Shown here piece after piece: positions 24,321-35,900 of a stretch of 64,000 nt of DNA (its first letter is position 1; each line of letters starts with the position of its first letter). The stretch is from positions 387,130 through 451,129 of the forward strand of contig VZRR01027745.1 of NCBI GenBank assembly GCA_013398015.1, given 5' to 3'. Under the pieces are notes generated by a model. The model was not told the origin of the DNA and did no database searches. It worked only from the letters and a program-made list of their open reading frames with translations. The DNA comes from Oreocharis arfaki. Lineage: Eukaryota; Chordata; Aves; Passeriformes; Paramythiidae. The translations under genes were made by a program, and so were the position numbers.

Positions 24321-27300
24321 ATGTCATCTGCAGTAGTATAAGTCATCTGCTTTTCCTGCTAATGATTTTCTCTCATTGTTACAAAAAGAATCTATTAGAT
24401 GGTATTGGTTTTAGGCCTGTGATTTCTGTAAACTTCATTACATATGCTGGAAGGAAAATCAGTGTTTCTTTTTTACATTGGACTTAGTAGCATTTGTATA
24501 GCTCTACTTAAAATTATCACCTAACTATGTTATTTCCTTACTGCAAGAGAGAAAAATAATGCACAGTACTGCTTTCATTATTCTCTTAGACATAATGTTG
24601 TATTTATCATGAGATACTGTAATTAATTAAGGGAAATTCTTACTGGCCCAGTGGCAGCTTTGCAGTCCAGATATTTCAGTTTGATATCCTCTGTGGCTGG
24701 TAGGGGTGCAGTGTCATGAGCAAAAGTCTTCACAAGGTGCTCAGAACCCGAGGGCTTGGGATCACTGCAGTTCACGATAACATGAGGGTGATCCTTGGAA
24801 GGTATTTATCTGTGGGGTTTCATTTTAAGGCCACAGCAGCAGTCTTGCCTCTGCAGCTGTCCACCCTCTCCAGAGTTCATTTATTGATTCATACCAGCAG
24901 AAATGTGGTATCAACACTAAAATTGTTGATTTTGTGAAATTATCCAGTAACTCAGATAACGATCACTATATTCCCTTCTGATCCTAACGTCTCTGCCCTC
25001 TGTTGCACTATCATATATCCTGTGATAGATACAAAGCAGCAGCTTTGCCTTGCAGAAATACAGTGAGAAGAATCATTATGGTCTGTGCCCGACAACAGAA
25101 ATCAAATATTTCAATGCCAGAAAATAAGGATTTCCTCTAGAACTGGAGGCACATCGATGGCAAGAGTAAACAAGGATCTCAGAAGGCCAGTAGCTATGTG
25201 CAGACATAAACAAATTGCCTGGAACAAAAATGACAATCGATTTCTTTTCTCCTTCAAGGTTCCTAAGGAAGGCAGACCAGAGAGCATTCATTTGAGAGGC
25301 ATTTTGTCTCACATGCCATCTAATAAAGTGGTATGTGTGAATGTCAGCAGTCCTCAGATTTGTTCGAAGAATTCTAGTTTTTACATGTATATACAGGCTC
25401 TCCCTGCTCCACCTTTAAAAACATGGGCCTCCCTCTCTAGAGTCCATGTTTGAAACCAGGATTTGGACAATCTTTTTCGTAGACAGTTTTTGAAGTCTTG
25501 ATTGAGGATTTAAAGAGATCACATCTTTAGAAAAGGAGTTTGGTTTTATTTTAATGAGAAAGGAAAATATCTCCTACAAATTAATATGGAATATAATTTT
25601 TAGTTTCTTGATAAGTTTGATCTTGCTTCCACTGTAACGAAGTTGTTAATGAGAGTGGCACTCTTTTCAGTCTTCCATTATAACATTTGATGCTATCTCA
25701 AAGTTCATGTCTCATTTTGTAACAGTTTAGTATAGGACTGAACAATATCCTAAAAAAAAAACCCCTCAACTGCAAAGCAAAAGGTTCTGCCACTCTTGGA
25801 GTTTGTTGGAGTTGTTTCTTGGAGTGAAACATCTACAAAACCCTATTTTAAGAACAATTAAATAAGGCCCAGGCATTTAGAATGTTTAGTTGTAGAAAGT
25901 ACAGGCACAGACAATAGTTTAGCTCAATATTATATAATACACATATGGTCTGACCTGTAGACATTGATAGGATTTTTTTTTTTATCAAGATGTTAGCCAG
26001 CAGACCAAAACCAACAAAAACAAATACCTGAAATAAAATTTCAGGGAAATACATAAAAGGTTTGTGGGCAAAGACTCTGCTTTTAAATCTGAGTAGCCCA
26101 GATTTTTCAGGGTACACCACCAAAGCACTGAACTAGAAGTAGCTTATTGCCCATGGGAAACTTTATCTATGAGCAAGGCTCCTTAAGCATAAGGTAGGGC
26201 TTAAGAGTCTTGGGTTTGTGCATGTCCACTAATAGAGCAAATGGCAGCAGCTGAGACAATATTTAGGCAAGGATTCCTAGACAAGTCTCCCATAAGGGAG
26301 TCTTGAAAAACAACACAGCTTTCACGTGCATCCCACGTCCTTACTTCCTATCACATGGGAATATTTAAAAGCCTGTGTGATGCCTATCTACATCACTGGG
26401 CATTTGAAATACCTATGTGAATCTCATTTAGCCATTTCTGAACATGGAATTTCAAAATCTGCCTACTATTGCAGTTACAGTATGGCACCTTGTGTGTCAC
26501 AGCCCACAGCTTTAGTCATCCAGCACCTAAAAATATGCATAAGATTGCAGGAACTACATAAGAAGGTTTGAGTTGCTTGTAGTTAGCTGTCCCCTAATAG
26601 CTAATCTCTGTAGAACCTTGAACTTGTTTGTTAGGGATGCAGAGGAAAGTGCCAGGTTCCTCATCAAAACTGGGAATGACTGATGCTCTGTTCTCCAGGC
26701 TTGGCATAGCAGCAAGAACTGAGTAGTAGGTGTCCCTGCTTCATTGCTAGGTAATGAGCAAGGCAGAGGCCACAGAGGACAACCTATAACTCAGCTGGAC
26801 TTCAGGAGACAAATACTGCATTAAGCAAATGTTGAGCTTGATTTATTATTATTGGTGGTGGTGTCACTACAACTATTATTATTTCAATGCCAGCAACTTC
26901 TGTAATGGTTGAAGGTAGGTCTTGGAAAAAATATTAGATGTTCTAGTAGTCCTCCAATGACAAATATACCCAAGTGCTAAATGAACAATTCAGTCTTTGC
27001 ATCTGTTCAGTCTTGGCCTCCCTGGCAAGACTGGCAAGGTAAGCAGCCTGCTGTGAAAAGGTCAAAGCTTTTTCCACAGGCAGCTCAACTGCAAGCATTT
27101 GTTTCTTAGCTGTTAAAATCAGTAGGTACTAACACTGCAAGTGGCCTTCCTATCCAAGAAGGGCCACTTCACTAGCTGTTGCTGTAGACTGCTTAATACT
27201 GACCTGCTCCTGTAAGTAGCCAGGTCATCCACTGCAGTAAAGGCATCCTCCACAAAATTTCTTCTTCCAGATTTTGATTTCCAAATCTGTAGATGCCCAA

Positions 27301-28325
27301 CTTGCTGCCAAAGACCAAATCTCTTTCCCCTCTTGAGCCAAAAAACACCCAGAAGAGCACTATGCACATTCTACAAACTGGCAGGTTATTGATTACATTT
27401 GCTATCCAAAATGTCTGGCTTCATTCCTCAGCCCTCATCAGTGCCTTGTTTTTAGTCCAAGTTGCTAACAGCTTGCTTATTCATCAGTCGATGCCTCTCC
27501 AGCTTGCAGGTTGTGTCTAAGTAGAGTTCCCTGAAAACAAAAAAAACACCTCATATTTTTGAGCACAGCCACCAGTTTCTGTTGTCTCTGCTAGGGCAAT
27601 AGGAGGATGGACAAAGACAGACCCGAATTTTGGCATTTGGATCCACAGGCACTAAAACTTCTTTAGTCAACCCAGTTAGCAAAGTTGAAATGCCTTAGGA
27701 TCCTGAAGCACATACAAGCTTTTGTATGTTTGGACAGTGAGGAAGTAATAGAAAAGCTGCTTTTTTCTTCATGACTGCAACAGTGTTTCAGTCAGGACTT
27801 CTAGTTTTGAAAACACTTGCTGGTAGTTTACGGTAGTGTCCATTGGACTTGTGAAGGAACATCTTTAGCTTGGCTTATTCCCAATTTCTTAGCTCCACAT
27901 GATGCTCAAAGTTTAAGTCTAGAAAATAACAAAAATCGGTTTCCTGCCTTTTTGTCACCAAGTCAGGTCTTCATGAGGCAAGCTCACAGTCCCACTGCTG
28001 ACAGGAGTTCACCAAGACAATGAATATCCATGTACCTCTTGCCTCTCCTAATTGCCATCAAGAGAGACCAGCCTTGCTGTTGGGAGTAAGATCTGTGCAA
28101 AATCCACCTCATGTCATTCTCCCACACAACAACTGCTTATTTCTGTGAATGCCTCTTGCTCCCCTGCTCCCAGGGACATGTGTTGTCTTCATATTTGAAG
28201 AAAAGCACATAAAAAGTGATTCATCGTAGAAATGTGTTTTCTGAATTACTCAACATTGAAAGATATTCTGCACAAGCCTAACTTACTGATTTAAATTATT
28301 ATTGATGGCATCTTTTTCTTTTTAG

Positions 28326-28336
28326 TCTACAACTAG
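28326..28336 (+). CDS. BANK1: BANK1 last coding exon ending in an early stop
   Basis: A strong acceptor (CTTTTTCTTTTTAG) is followed by TCTACAACTAG. With the G from the previous exon this reads V-Y-N-stop. Human BANK1 has NVYN at the same place and then continues for roughly 45 residues. A good donor, CCAAG|GTAAGA, lies at 28375/28376. The exon may therefore be 50 bases long, with the stop 39 bases before the junction, too close to trigger decay by the usual 50-55 base rule. Either this lineage ends BANK1 here, or a small indel has created the stop. The 28326 acceptor and the VYN match are firm; the end of the protein is less certain. Confidence 0.7.
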
Positions 28337-28750
28337 GAGCCCAACAGACAAGGAACAGATGCCTAATTACCCAAGGTAAGAGCAGGTATACAAATGCACA
28401 TACACTCATGCACAGACATGTTCTTTGTCATGGAAACAAACACTTGTGGAGTCTTTCCATCAGAGTGCATTTGTTTAACAGGAAGGGTGGAAGTGCATCT
28501 CAGAGGCTCTGCTTTCACAAGATAAACCATTATCCTCAGTCTGGTTTGTAGCAGAACTTCTTTATCAGCTATCAACCTATTCTTGTTCAGTGAGGGGCAG
28601 ATGAGCAAGCAGTGAGGCACTGAGCACACTTGTGGGTGCAGCTGAAGAGAGTTCCTGCTAGTTATTGCCACTAAGGCAGGGTATGCACCTAAAAGCTGTA
28701 TCAGAGTCCAGTCCTACATCCTGGTTTCAGAAGCAGTATCAAACATATTG

Positions 28751-28756
28751 AATAAA
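28751..28756 (+). promoter_or_regulatory. Candidate BANK1 polyadenylation signal AATAAA
   Basis: This is the canonical hexamer about 415 bases past the VYN stop. It is the first good candidate if the donor at 28376 is not used. Without transcript data it cannot be ranked against the signal at 30722. Confidence 0.35.
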
Positions 28757-29930
28757 GTTGAAAGCCATAGATATAAGGATGTGTCCAGATTAAACATGAG
28801 ACCAATGGTCAGTTCAGTGCTGGGAAGCTTAGAGGTGATGATGCTGTCTCCACAAACAGCAGAATTTTCCAATGATTGTACTAGTGAGTTTCTTGGGTTT
28901 GGGGCATCTGATGAGCTCTTTGGGGGGTTTAATTATTACTCTCTGCTACCTGTGCGCTTCCATTCATATCTCATTATATTACTATTATATCAATATATCA
29001 TTATAGTATTCATATTTTTGCTGTTATGACATATTATTAATATTATGAAGTAATATTTGTTCCCAGTAGCAAATTGATGCAATTTATTCCTGAAGACAAT
29101 TGTGATTTTAAAGGCTTTGTTAGCTAAGTTACTTTGATTCAATTTGCCTCTCCAGCTTTTCCAAGCAAGGGGAGTGCAGTGTGCTACTGTTGTAGCATTA
29201 CTTTTTTGGCATTGAAAATGGATTATCTTCAATGGGGGTCTCTTCTGCCACCCTACTCTCATGTAAAGGAGAGGGAAGTTGCTTGCAAGAACTGTGTCCA
29301 TGTCTCATTTCTGGAGCCAACTGCTCACATGCTCGCTGGAGTGCAGTGTCCACACCATAAAACAATAGGTACCTCCTCTGCTGCTGCTTATCCTCTGAAT
29401 CACTTGTTCAGGCACCACCACCCCCCCCCTTTCAAGATTTCTCATAAGAACAAAAAAGTCTTATGACATGAGCTGAAAATGAAAAATTAGTGCTCCTTCT
29501 TCAAGAGGCAGCTTAACTCCTACATGGGCATTCCTAACAGAGCTGTTTCCTTGAGTGGAGATGAAGTCACCTACACTTAATGAGTAAAAAAGCTTTGAAT
29601 TTTAAAAGCTCTGAGGCTGGAGAAAACTATTACAAAAAGCTGGGTAATATAAGAGACGCTTGTGAAATCCAGATTGCTAAAGTGAGATGAATCATGCAAG
29701 AGGAGAGGGGGAATTACCCCTGGGATCAGAATAGCTGATTTCTGTCACTTTAAGAAAATCATTATGTGGGAGAGAGAATGTAAATTAGAAGTGGTAGAAC
29801 TTGCAAATACAATTTATCCAGAACATTCAATAAATTCTGTTTGTGAATTATCCACAGCAACCTCCAAGATTCTCCCCTTCTTCAAAGTATGGCCTCTTCG
29901 TAATTTTTTTTTGCTCTTTTCTCTCCTCAG

Positions 29931-30011
29931 ATTGGTTCAAAGAAAACACAGGTTTTTAGGACTAATTTCAGGGAGATTTGTGAGTGTTTGACTGTTTCAA
30001 AACATTGCAGA
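29931..30011 (+). other. Candidate alternative terminal exon of BANK1 (strong acceptor)
   Basis: The acceptor (a T-run, then GCTCTTTTCTCTCCTCAG) is among the best in the window. Read in phase 0 it gives IGSKKTQVFRTNFREICE and then CLTVSKHCR before a stop. GSKKT is faintly like GGKET in the human C-terminal segment. Read in phase 1 it stops after about 10 codons. I cannot tell whether it is used. Confidence 0.2.
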
Positions 30012-30559
30012 TAAGCATTCCAGACCTACCTTTCTATTGCTCCTGTTTTCACTCCCCAGACAGTTGAGTCTTCAACTCCAATGCAAAGTTCTTAGCTAAC
30101 TTAGCTGAGAATCACATTTTCCTTACCCAAGGTGGGAGGAGGATAAGGGAATTGATATCCAGCTGATAGACCTGAAGGAATAGAATGATTTTGATTCTCC
30201 TGTACTCCTTTCAACAAGTACGGTTTGCTCTTCTTCTGAACAAACCTGACCAGTCTATTGAGTAACAGGCACTTTCCATCATTACCTGCAGTGAGACTCT
30301 TCAGACAGCTGCACGTCTGCAGCTTCCTGCAGTTTCCTCTGCTTGGCATCCCACAAGTGTTCCAGATGTGCCCTGACAGCCTCGGGCTCCAGCCCATCCT
30401 GCTGCGACACCGCCATGGGATCATTGCTGCACTTCCAGTGCCTTGGAATCTCTCACCTGGACCAACTCTGGAAGAAGACCAGCATCGCTAAAGCAAATTA
30501 ATAAGATTTCCTGTAAGTTCAGCACTGAATTTTACACCTTTTCTTTTTCTTTTTCCAAG

Positions 30560-30616
30560 ATGACAGCTGACAATTTATATAAAGATATATTGTGTGCTTT
30601 GGTTAATAATTTTTAA
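30560..30616 (+). other. Candidate alternative terminal exon of BANK1 (second strong acceptor)
   Basis: CTTTTTCTTTTTCCAAG precedes an open phase-0 reading MTADNLYKDILCALVNNF followed by a stop. The TADN core is weakly similar to TAHNEN in the human C-terminus. The nearby AATAAA at 30722-30727 would suit a terminal exon. This is suggestive only. Confidence 0.2.
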
Positions 30617-31548
30617 AGTCATTTCAGTTTTTCCGTTGTGCTTGAGAAGTTGTTTAAAAGTAGAATTTATGCACCGAAGACGAAGATTGTAAAAGGTTAT
30701 GAAGATTACAAAGTGAAAGTAAATAAAATTTAGCTTTTGCTTTTTGTTAAAATATTCTTGTATTAACTTCATGTAAAAATTTGTCTTTCCTAGGAACAAT
30801 TGTATTTCATCACCAGTTTAAATAATTGTACTCACATTAAAGCTAATTTCTTAAGCCCAACTATGTAAATCAGTACTAATTATCTACTAATGCATTAAAG
30901 TGATTACAAGTATTTGGTTTACGAGGATATTGTGTTTTGCTTAGTAAGTTGACTAAGGTAAATTAGATCCAGAACAAAACCAAATTACTTTCTACTGCAT
31001 TAACACAGCAACAGTAAAGGAATAAATGTGGTTAATGGGTATAATGGTCTGCATTTCCAGAGTGTAACTCTACAAAATTCAAGTGAGTGTGTGATGATAC
31101 AAGAGTATGCAAGATGACTTGCCCTATTTCATGCACAAAAACAAGGAAAAAAAATCTCCTTAATAGAAATACATTTTGCTGCTTAGCTACATGTTAAAGT
31201 GACACCCAAATTTGGAAGAGGGGAATGGATTTGAAGTTCAAGCCCTCAAGGCTCACATTATTTTTCCAATCCCAGTAAATTATTGTGCCAAGTGAACTAT
31301 TAGGAATAAAAATAAGCCAAAAAGCCAATGTTGGGATTTTAAAATAATGACAGAATCTTGAAAGCATATAGATTTAGACTAATTAAAAATCTATTTTCTC
31401 TTTTGAATGGGTTGATTAAACATTTTCAGGAAATTATTTGTTCTCTGGGGAAAACCTGCATTTCCGTTAGAAACACTCCCAACAAATACTGCAGATGTAT
31501 TGCTGTGAAGTCATGAATATTCAGTGGCTGCTGTATCAGTGTGGCAAC

Positions 31549-31617
31549 ATAGCTTTGTGTACCGTACAAAGCTATTTGAACCACAGCAAAAGCCCTGGAA
31601 TGTGTAATGCATTCCAG
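31549..31617. repeat. Two adjacent short hairpins with 7-base loops
   Basis: ATAGCTTTGT is paired with ACAAAGCTAT (31549-31575), and CTGGAATG is paired with CATTCCAG (31595-31617). Each has a loop of seven bases. The second contains inverted GGAATG/CATTCC, the core recognised by TEAD factors. It could be a regulatory element, or chance. Confidence 0.5.
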
Positions 31618-32083
31618 AGCTGGAAATAGAGACTGTGTCTGTGAACTGAGGGGCAGGAGACTGCCAGGCTTTATAGGAGAGAAGCTGGGATGTTGTAAGA
31701 CTTACCTGGCTATGCGGAAATGGGAGTGGGGAGAATTATTTGGAAATCCAAATGAAAATAAGCTGTTATTTTCCCCTTAAAGTCCTTTTTTCTCCCCTCG
31801 AAAATATTTATATTCTTACAAACCTAGCTAGTCGGTGTAGCCCTGGCAAGCATTCCTGAGGAGCTGACATGTAGATGGAAAGGAGAATACAAAAATGAAA
31901 AGGTTCTTCGTGTTGGTACCTGCTGTCCTTGCTGCCATGTGTTGCTTGTTTCTGTAGCAGAGGAGATGAAGGGACCTTTCCTGGGCGGGGGGGTCAGTCC
32001 TCCCAAACTTTCAGGCGGGATCCTTGTGCTCTCTGTGCTGCCAAGGGAGAGGCTGTGGCTCCCGTGCTGCAGTGAGAGGGCAC

Positions 32084-32982
32084 CTGGGTGTCTTGGTTTG
32101 AAAGACAGGCGTCTGTTTAAGTGAGGCAGAAACCCCCTTTGAAATGGGAGATGTAACCCCCTTCCCTCCGGATTATTATGACTTTGAAATTAAGGGGCTT
32201 TCAGGCAAGGATATGAGAAATAGGAATAACAGTTCTTTACTAATTTATATATATATAAAACAAAACAAAACAATAAACAGCAATGACTATGGCAGTTATT
32301 ACAAAACAGCACAGTCACCCAGTGCAGCCTTCTCGACTGCCAGGCAGCTTATCCTCTCGGAGCAGCGCTGGTCACAGCCGGTAGCTTCTCCTCCTGGAGC
32401 AGCGCTGGTCACAGCCGGTAGCTTCTCCTCCTGGAGCAGCGCTGGTCACAGCCGGTAGCTTCTCCTCCTGGAGCAGCGCTGGTCACAGCCGGCAGCTTCT
32501 CCTCCTGGAGCAGCGCTGGTCACAGCTGGCAGCTTCCCCTCCCGAAGCAGGGTTGATCACAGCTGGCAGCAGCGCTGGTGGCTACCAGCGAGCAGGGTGG
32601 GTGCAGCAGCTCCGGTGAAGACAGCGGTCCCGTGGAAAAGGGCCTGGTCCTCGCCTGAAGGTCGAGCGATGCAGCCTCTCGTCCTCTGGAAGTCCAGCGG
32701 AGAGAAAGCCCCTTCTGCCTGAGAAACCCCTGATTATATCCAAGTGGGAAATGTTCAGTGCCCCCTCCCAGGCAGAGCATCTCACAATGGGGTAGTGAGG
32801 CACTGATGGGCCCATTAACAGAAGATGGTTTGGAGTCTGTTATCTATGAGTCCTTTGGCAAGGCACAAATGCTCCCATTAACAGAACCGAGCCCGGAGGG
32901 AGGAGGCAAAGAAGCACTGCCCCACCTGGTTTCACAGCTCATGAAGATGGTAATAGAATATACTGCAACCCAGGACACTGGG
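32084..32982 (-). mobile_element. Solo LTR of an endogenous retrovirus with 5-bp target duplication
   Basis: The LTR runs 32089-32977 (889 bp). It begins TGTCTTGG and ends CCAGGACA, a near-perfect TG...CA terminal inverted repeat. CTGGG flanks it on both sides (32084-32088 and 32978-32982). On the - strand a TATA-like GGATATAATC lies at about 32732-32741. A weakened polyadenylation-like AGTAAAGAACTG lies near 32235, giving the U3-R-U5 order on the - strand. A 5-bp duplication fits ERVL-type elements (family knowledge). No internal retroviral genes remain, so this is a recombined solo LTR. The overall sequence resembles LTRs I associate with songbirds, but the family name is not asserted. Confidence 0.9.
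32335..32572. repeat. 37-bp minisatellite inside the LTR
   Basis: Units start at 32360, 32397, 32434, 32471, 32508 and 32545, exactly 37 bp apart, with a degenerate half copy before them. Each contains AGCAGCGCTGGTCACAGC followed by a GCTTCTCCTCCTG segment. Three units are nearly identical, while later ones drift (CCGGTAG to CCGGCAG to CTGGCAG). Since 37 is not a multiple of 3, it has no coding meaning. Confidence 0.95.
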
Positions 32983-35900
32983 CAATGCAGAGAGTTGTGG
33001 CCAATGGTAAGAAACTACAGAACTGGAAATTTGCGAAAATAAAGCACAGACACATCAAGGAAACAATGTGGTTTTTCCTAGGGAAAAATAGGGTGCAACA
33101 ATACAGCAACAGTGCCAAACACACAAGGAAGCCTGAGGGTAGCTCCCCTCAGGAAATAAAAGTGCACTCCATGTGCATGCATGGATTTGCATCTCTAATG
33201 TGATACTCCACAGTTTTCAGCCCAGGATAGTTTAGGATTACCCATAGCAAAGCAGCTTCTGTCTCTGCTTTTGCTGCTTCATCCTCTAGGTGTCCCAAGT
33301 ACAGCAGCACCAGCGTTACAGGTTTGGACAGCCCTGTTCTGCAAAAAGCAAAGAGTAGTTTCAGTTCCTGCGGCTGGGGCAGCTACTTCTGCCCTGTCAC
33401 TGAAGTACAGTCTCAAAAGGATGCAAGACAGTAAGGGAAGATAGATAGGAAAGATTTGCAGTGTCACTTTAATGAAGAAGTACTTCTGCTACAGCACAGA
33501 TTTGTTTGTTTTATCACTCTAGTCTCCTCTGACTCTCAATATGATAATGTGGAACACCGAAAACCAAAACCAAACAAAATACACCCCATCAAAACCCAGA
33601 TCAACTGTTGCCAGTCTACAAAGTCCTCCTGAAAAATTGTGTGTAATCCATAACAAGGCAATTTCTATGGTATTCAGTTCCACAATGGCTAAGCAACAAG
33701 TTGAAAACAGGGCTGTTGTTCATTTGGGTTTTGTTTACACACACAGAATCCCCACCCACCCATACTTTGAGGCAGCCAGCCAAGGCCCCAGAGGAGAAAT
33801 GAAGGGATGGATGGTTTGGTTTTTTTCTTTCTCCAAAGGGAATTTCTTCATCTCAGTGTAGTTAATTATGTTCAAGCTACAAGTAAAATCATTACACTTC
33901 TACAGAAATAAAAGTGTCTGTTCCCCACCCCTCTCATACTCGGTATTCACAATATGTTTTCTGCTGCAGGATTTCCATACATTTCCTCAAGGTGTGCCAC
34001 TGAGCTTCAGACACGTTTCTAAGCAGACATTCTGACACAAAGGAAGCCCTGAAGTTTTGCTAACCAACGTGCTTCACTAACAGGGAACATCGGCAAGTGC
34101 CTGTCAGGCAGTGCATGAAGGATTAAGTGAATCACAGGAGCCTGAGAGCCTAGCTGAGGCAAGATCTCTGTTGTAGGTGCTCTGAAATATTAGCTAAAAT
34201 AGCTGAAATATTAGTTTCGTGGTAAGCTAGGGGATTCAATAGCCAGCTCATCAGCAATAACACCACTCCACACTTCCAGCTGGCAATATGTATTCTATTA
34301 AACTTGAACCAATAACTCATTGAAAAATAAATACTTATACACAGTGACATCCAAGAGAAAGGAAACAATGCAGAGAGATCCACAGTGACTGCAGTTATCA
34401 GCAAGTTTGATTTGCCAGGAGCCTCATTACAGGAGAGGTTTCAGTGAGTCAGCAGTGCTCAAAGGTTGTCTACTTCTTGCTGAGGTAACTCACCATTTGG
34501 ATGTAGCCTGTCATCCATGAGAGAGTGGCATGGCCTTGCTGGATGTTCACCCATGAAAAAATACTCACAGCATTTCAACACCAGTGTAACATGCAGCAGA
34601 CTGAGAATAAATATCAAGTCCTACCTTCATTTTATTAAAGAAGCTCTAATCCGTGCAGGAATGTACATGGTGCCGAAGAGACATTCCAGTCTTCATAGAA
34701 AACCTCTCCTGTGATAAGAGCAGGAGCAAAATGACAAGAGCTGTCCTGACAGTGCTCGAGGGGGTGTGAGTAACAAAGAGGAGGCAGAACCGTGTAGACT
34801 GACTGCTCATCCCCTTCATTTACTGTAACCAACTTTCTTCCTGACAAACTTCAGAGTGTAGTTCAGTAATGCTGAAGTGAGTCATCCCAGAAATAGGCCC
34901 CAAGACAAGCCATCAACAAGCAAGGTGGAGGGACATACTCAGCCACTCTAGACACACTGGGATGCAGCAGCTGAAATCAAGAGCTGCATCAAGAGAGCAG
35001 GGAAAAGCTTAATGGAGGCAGAAAGTGGTCCCAGGAAAGCAGCAGTCAGTTTATGCCAGACTCCGAGTACAAGAAATCAGAAGACATGTACCAACATCAC
35101 TGTCAACTCTCAACAGTCATTTCAAAGGCTTGGATCAGCTTCTTCTTACAGAAAAAAAAAAAAACCAAAACAAGAATAAAGTACCCAGGTCTCAGCTCAC
35201 TTCTGCAAGGACCCTCCATGCATGCAGGCAGTAGGGGTCCAACAGAGGTGCCCAACACTAAAAAATACACTCATGAGCTGCAATTGTTTGCAGATGCATG
35301 TGGCATACAGTACTAAAATGTTCACCAGAAGAAGCTTACTATCTATACAAAGAATGCACCTGGTCTGGTTAAAAAAACATATAAAATACAAAAAGCGTTT
35401 TTAATCAGTCAGCATTAAAGTTCATCAATTTTAATGCTAAAATACTTCATTATGAACTGGTGGTTTCAGTCCTGGCAGAAGACAGGCCAAAAGATTTCAC
35501 GCCAGGGCACTAAGCTATGAAGCTTGGATGGGTTACAGCAACTCCTCAGAAAGTAACTCTGGATCCAGTGCGTTTTAAGGCAGGACACACAGGTCTACCA
35601 ATTATCTGAAGGACTTTTTCCTAGCATGGATTTGAGTAATTCAGTCATCTTGTCTGGTGCTTGCAATACCTTCCTCTGCTAGATTAAGTGCTGTTATCAG
35701 AAGTCTTTTCATACAAAGATATTTATAGATAAAGAAAACACCCCCAAATTTAAACAGAGATCACAAAGCAGACTTGTTAAACTTTGATGTAGATTTTGAG
35801 GTCACCATAAGCACTTCCACCTGCAAGGCATGGGCTGGGACACCCATTGCTGTTTATTGCACTGCAGGAACACCCACGTGGCCTCAGTCTGGAGATGAGG

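Larger units (their letters stand above)
23760..28325 (+). other. BANK1: BANK1 intron, 4.6 kb
   Basis: This intron starts GTAAGT and ends CTTTTTCTTTTTAG. It contains a short perfect hairpin just after the donor (23825-23848) and a CR1 tail at about 24205-24320. Other open frames (for example 25085-25453) show no recognisable protein. Confidence 0.75.
28376..32083 (+). other. BANK1 3' flank / possible 3' UTR introns
   Basis: Downstream of the stop there is no clear BANK1 homology. An AATAAA lies at 28751-28756 and another at 30722-30727. Two very strong pyrimidine-AG acceptors occur, ending at 29930 and 30559, and could start alternative or untranslated terminal exons. The interval 31500-31620 has two small hairpins and paired GGAATG/CATTCC sites. 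Confidence 0.5.
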
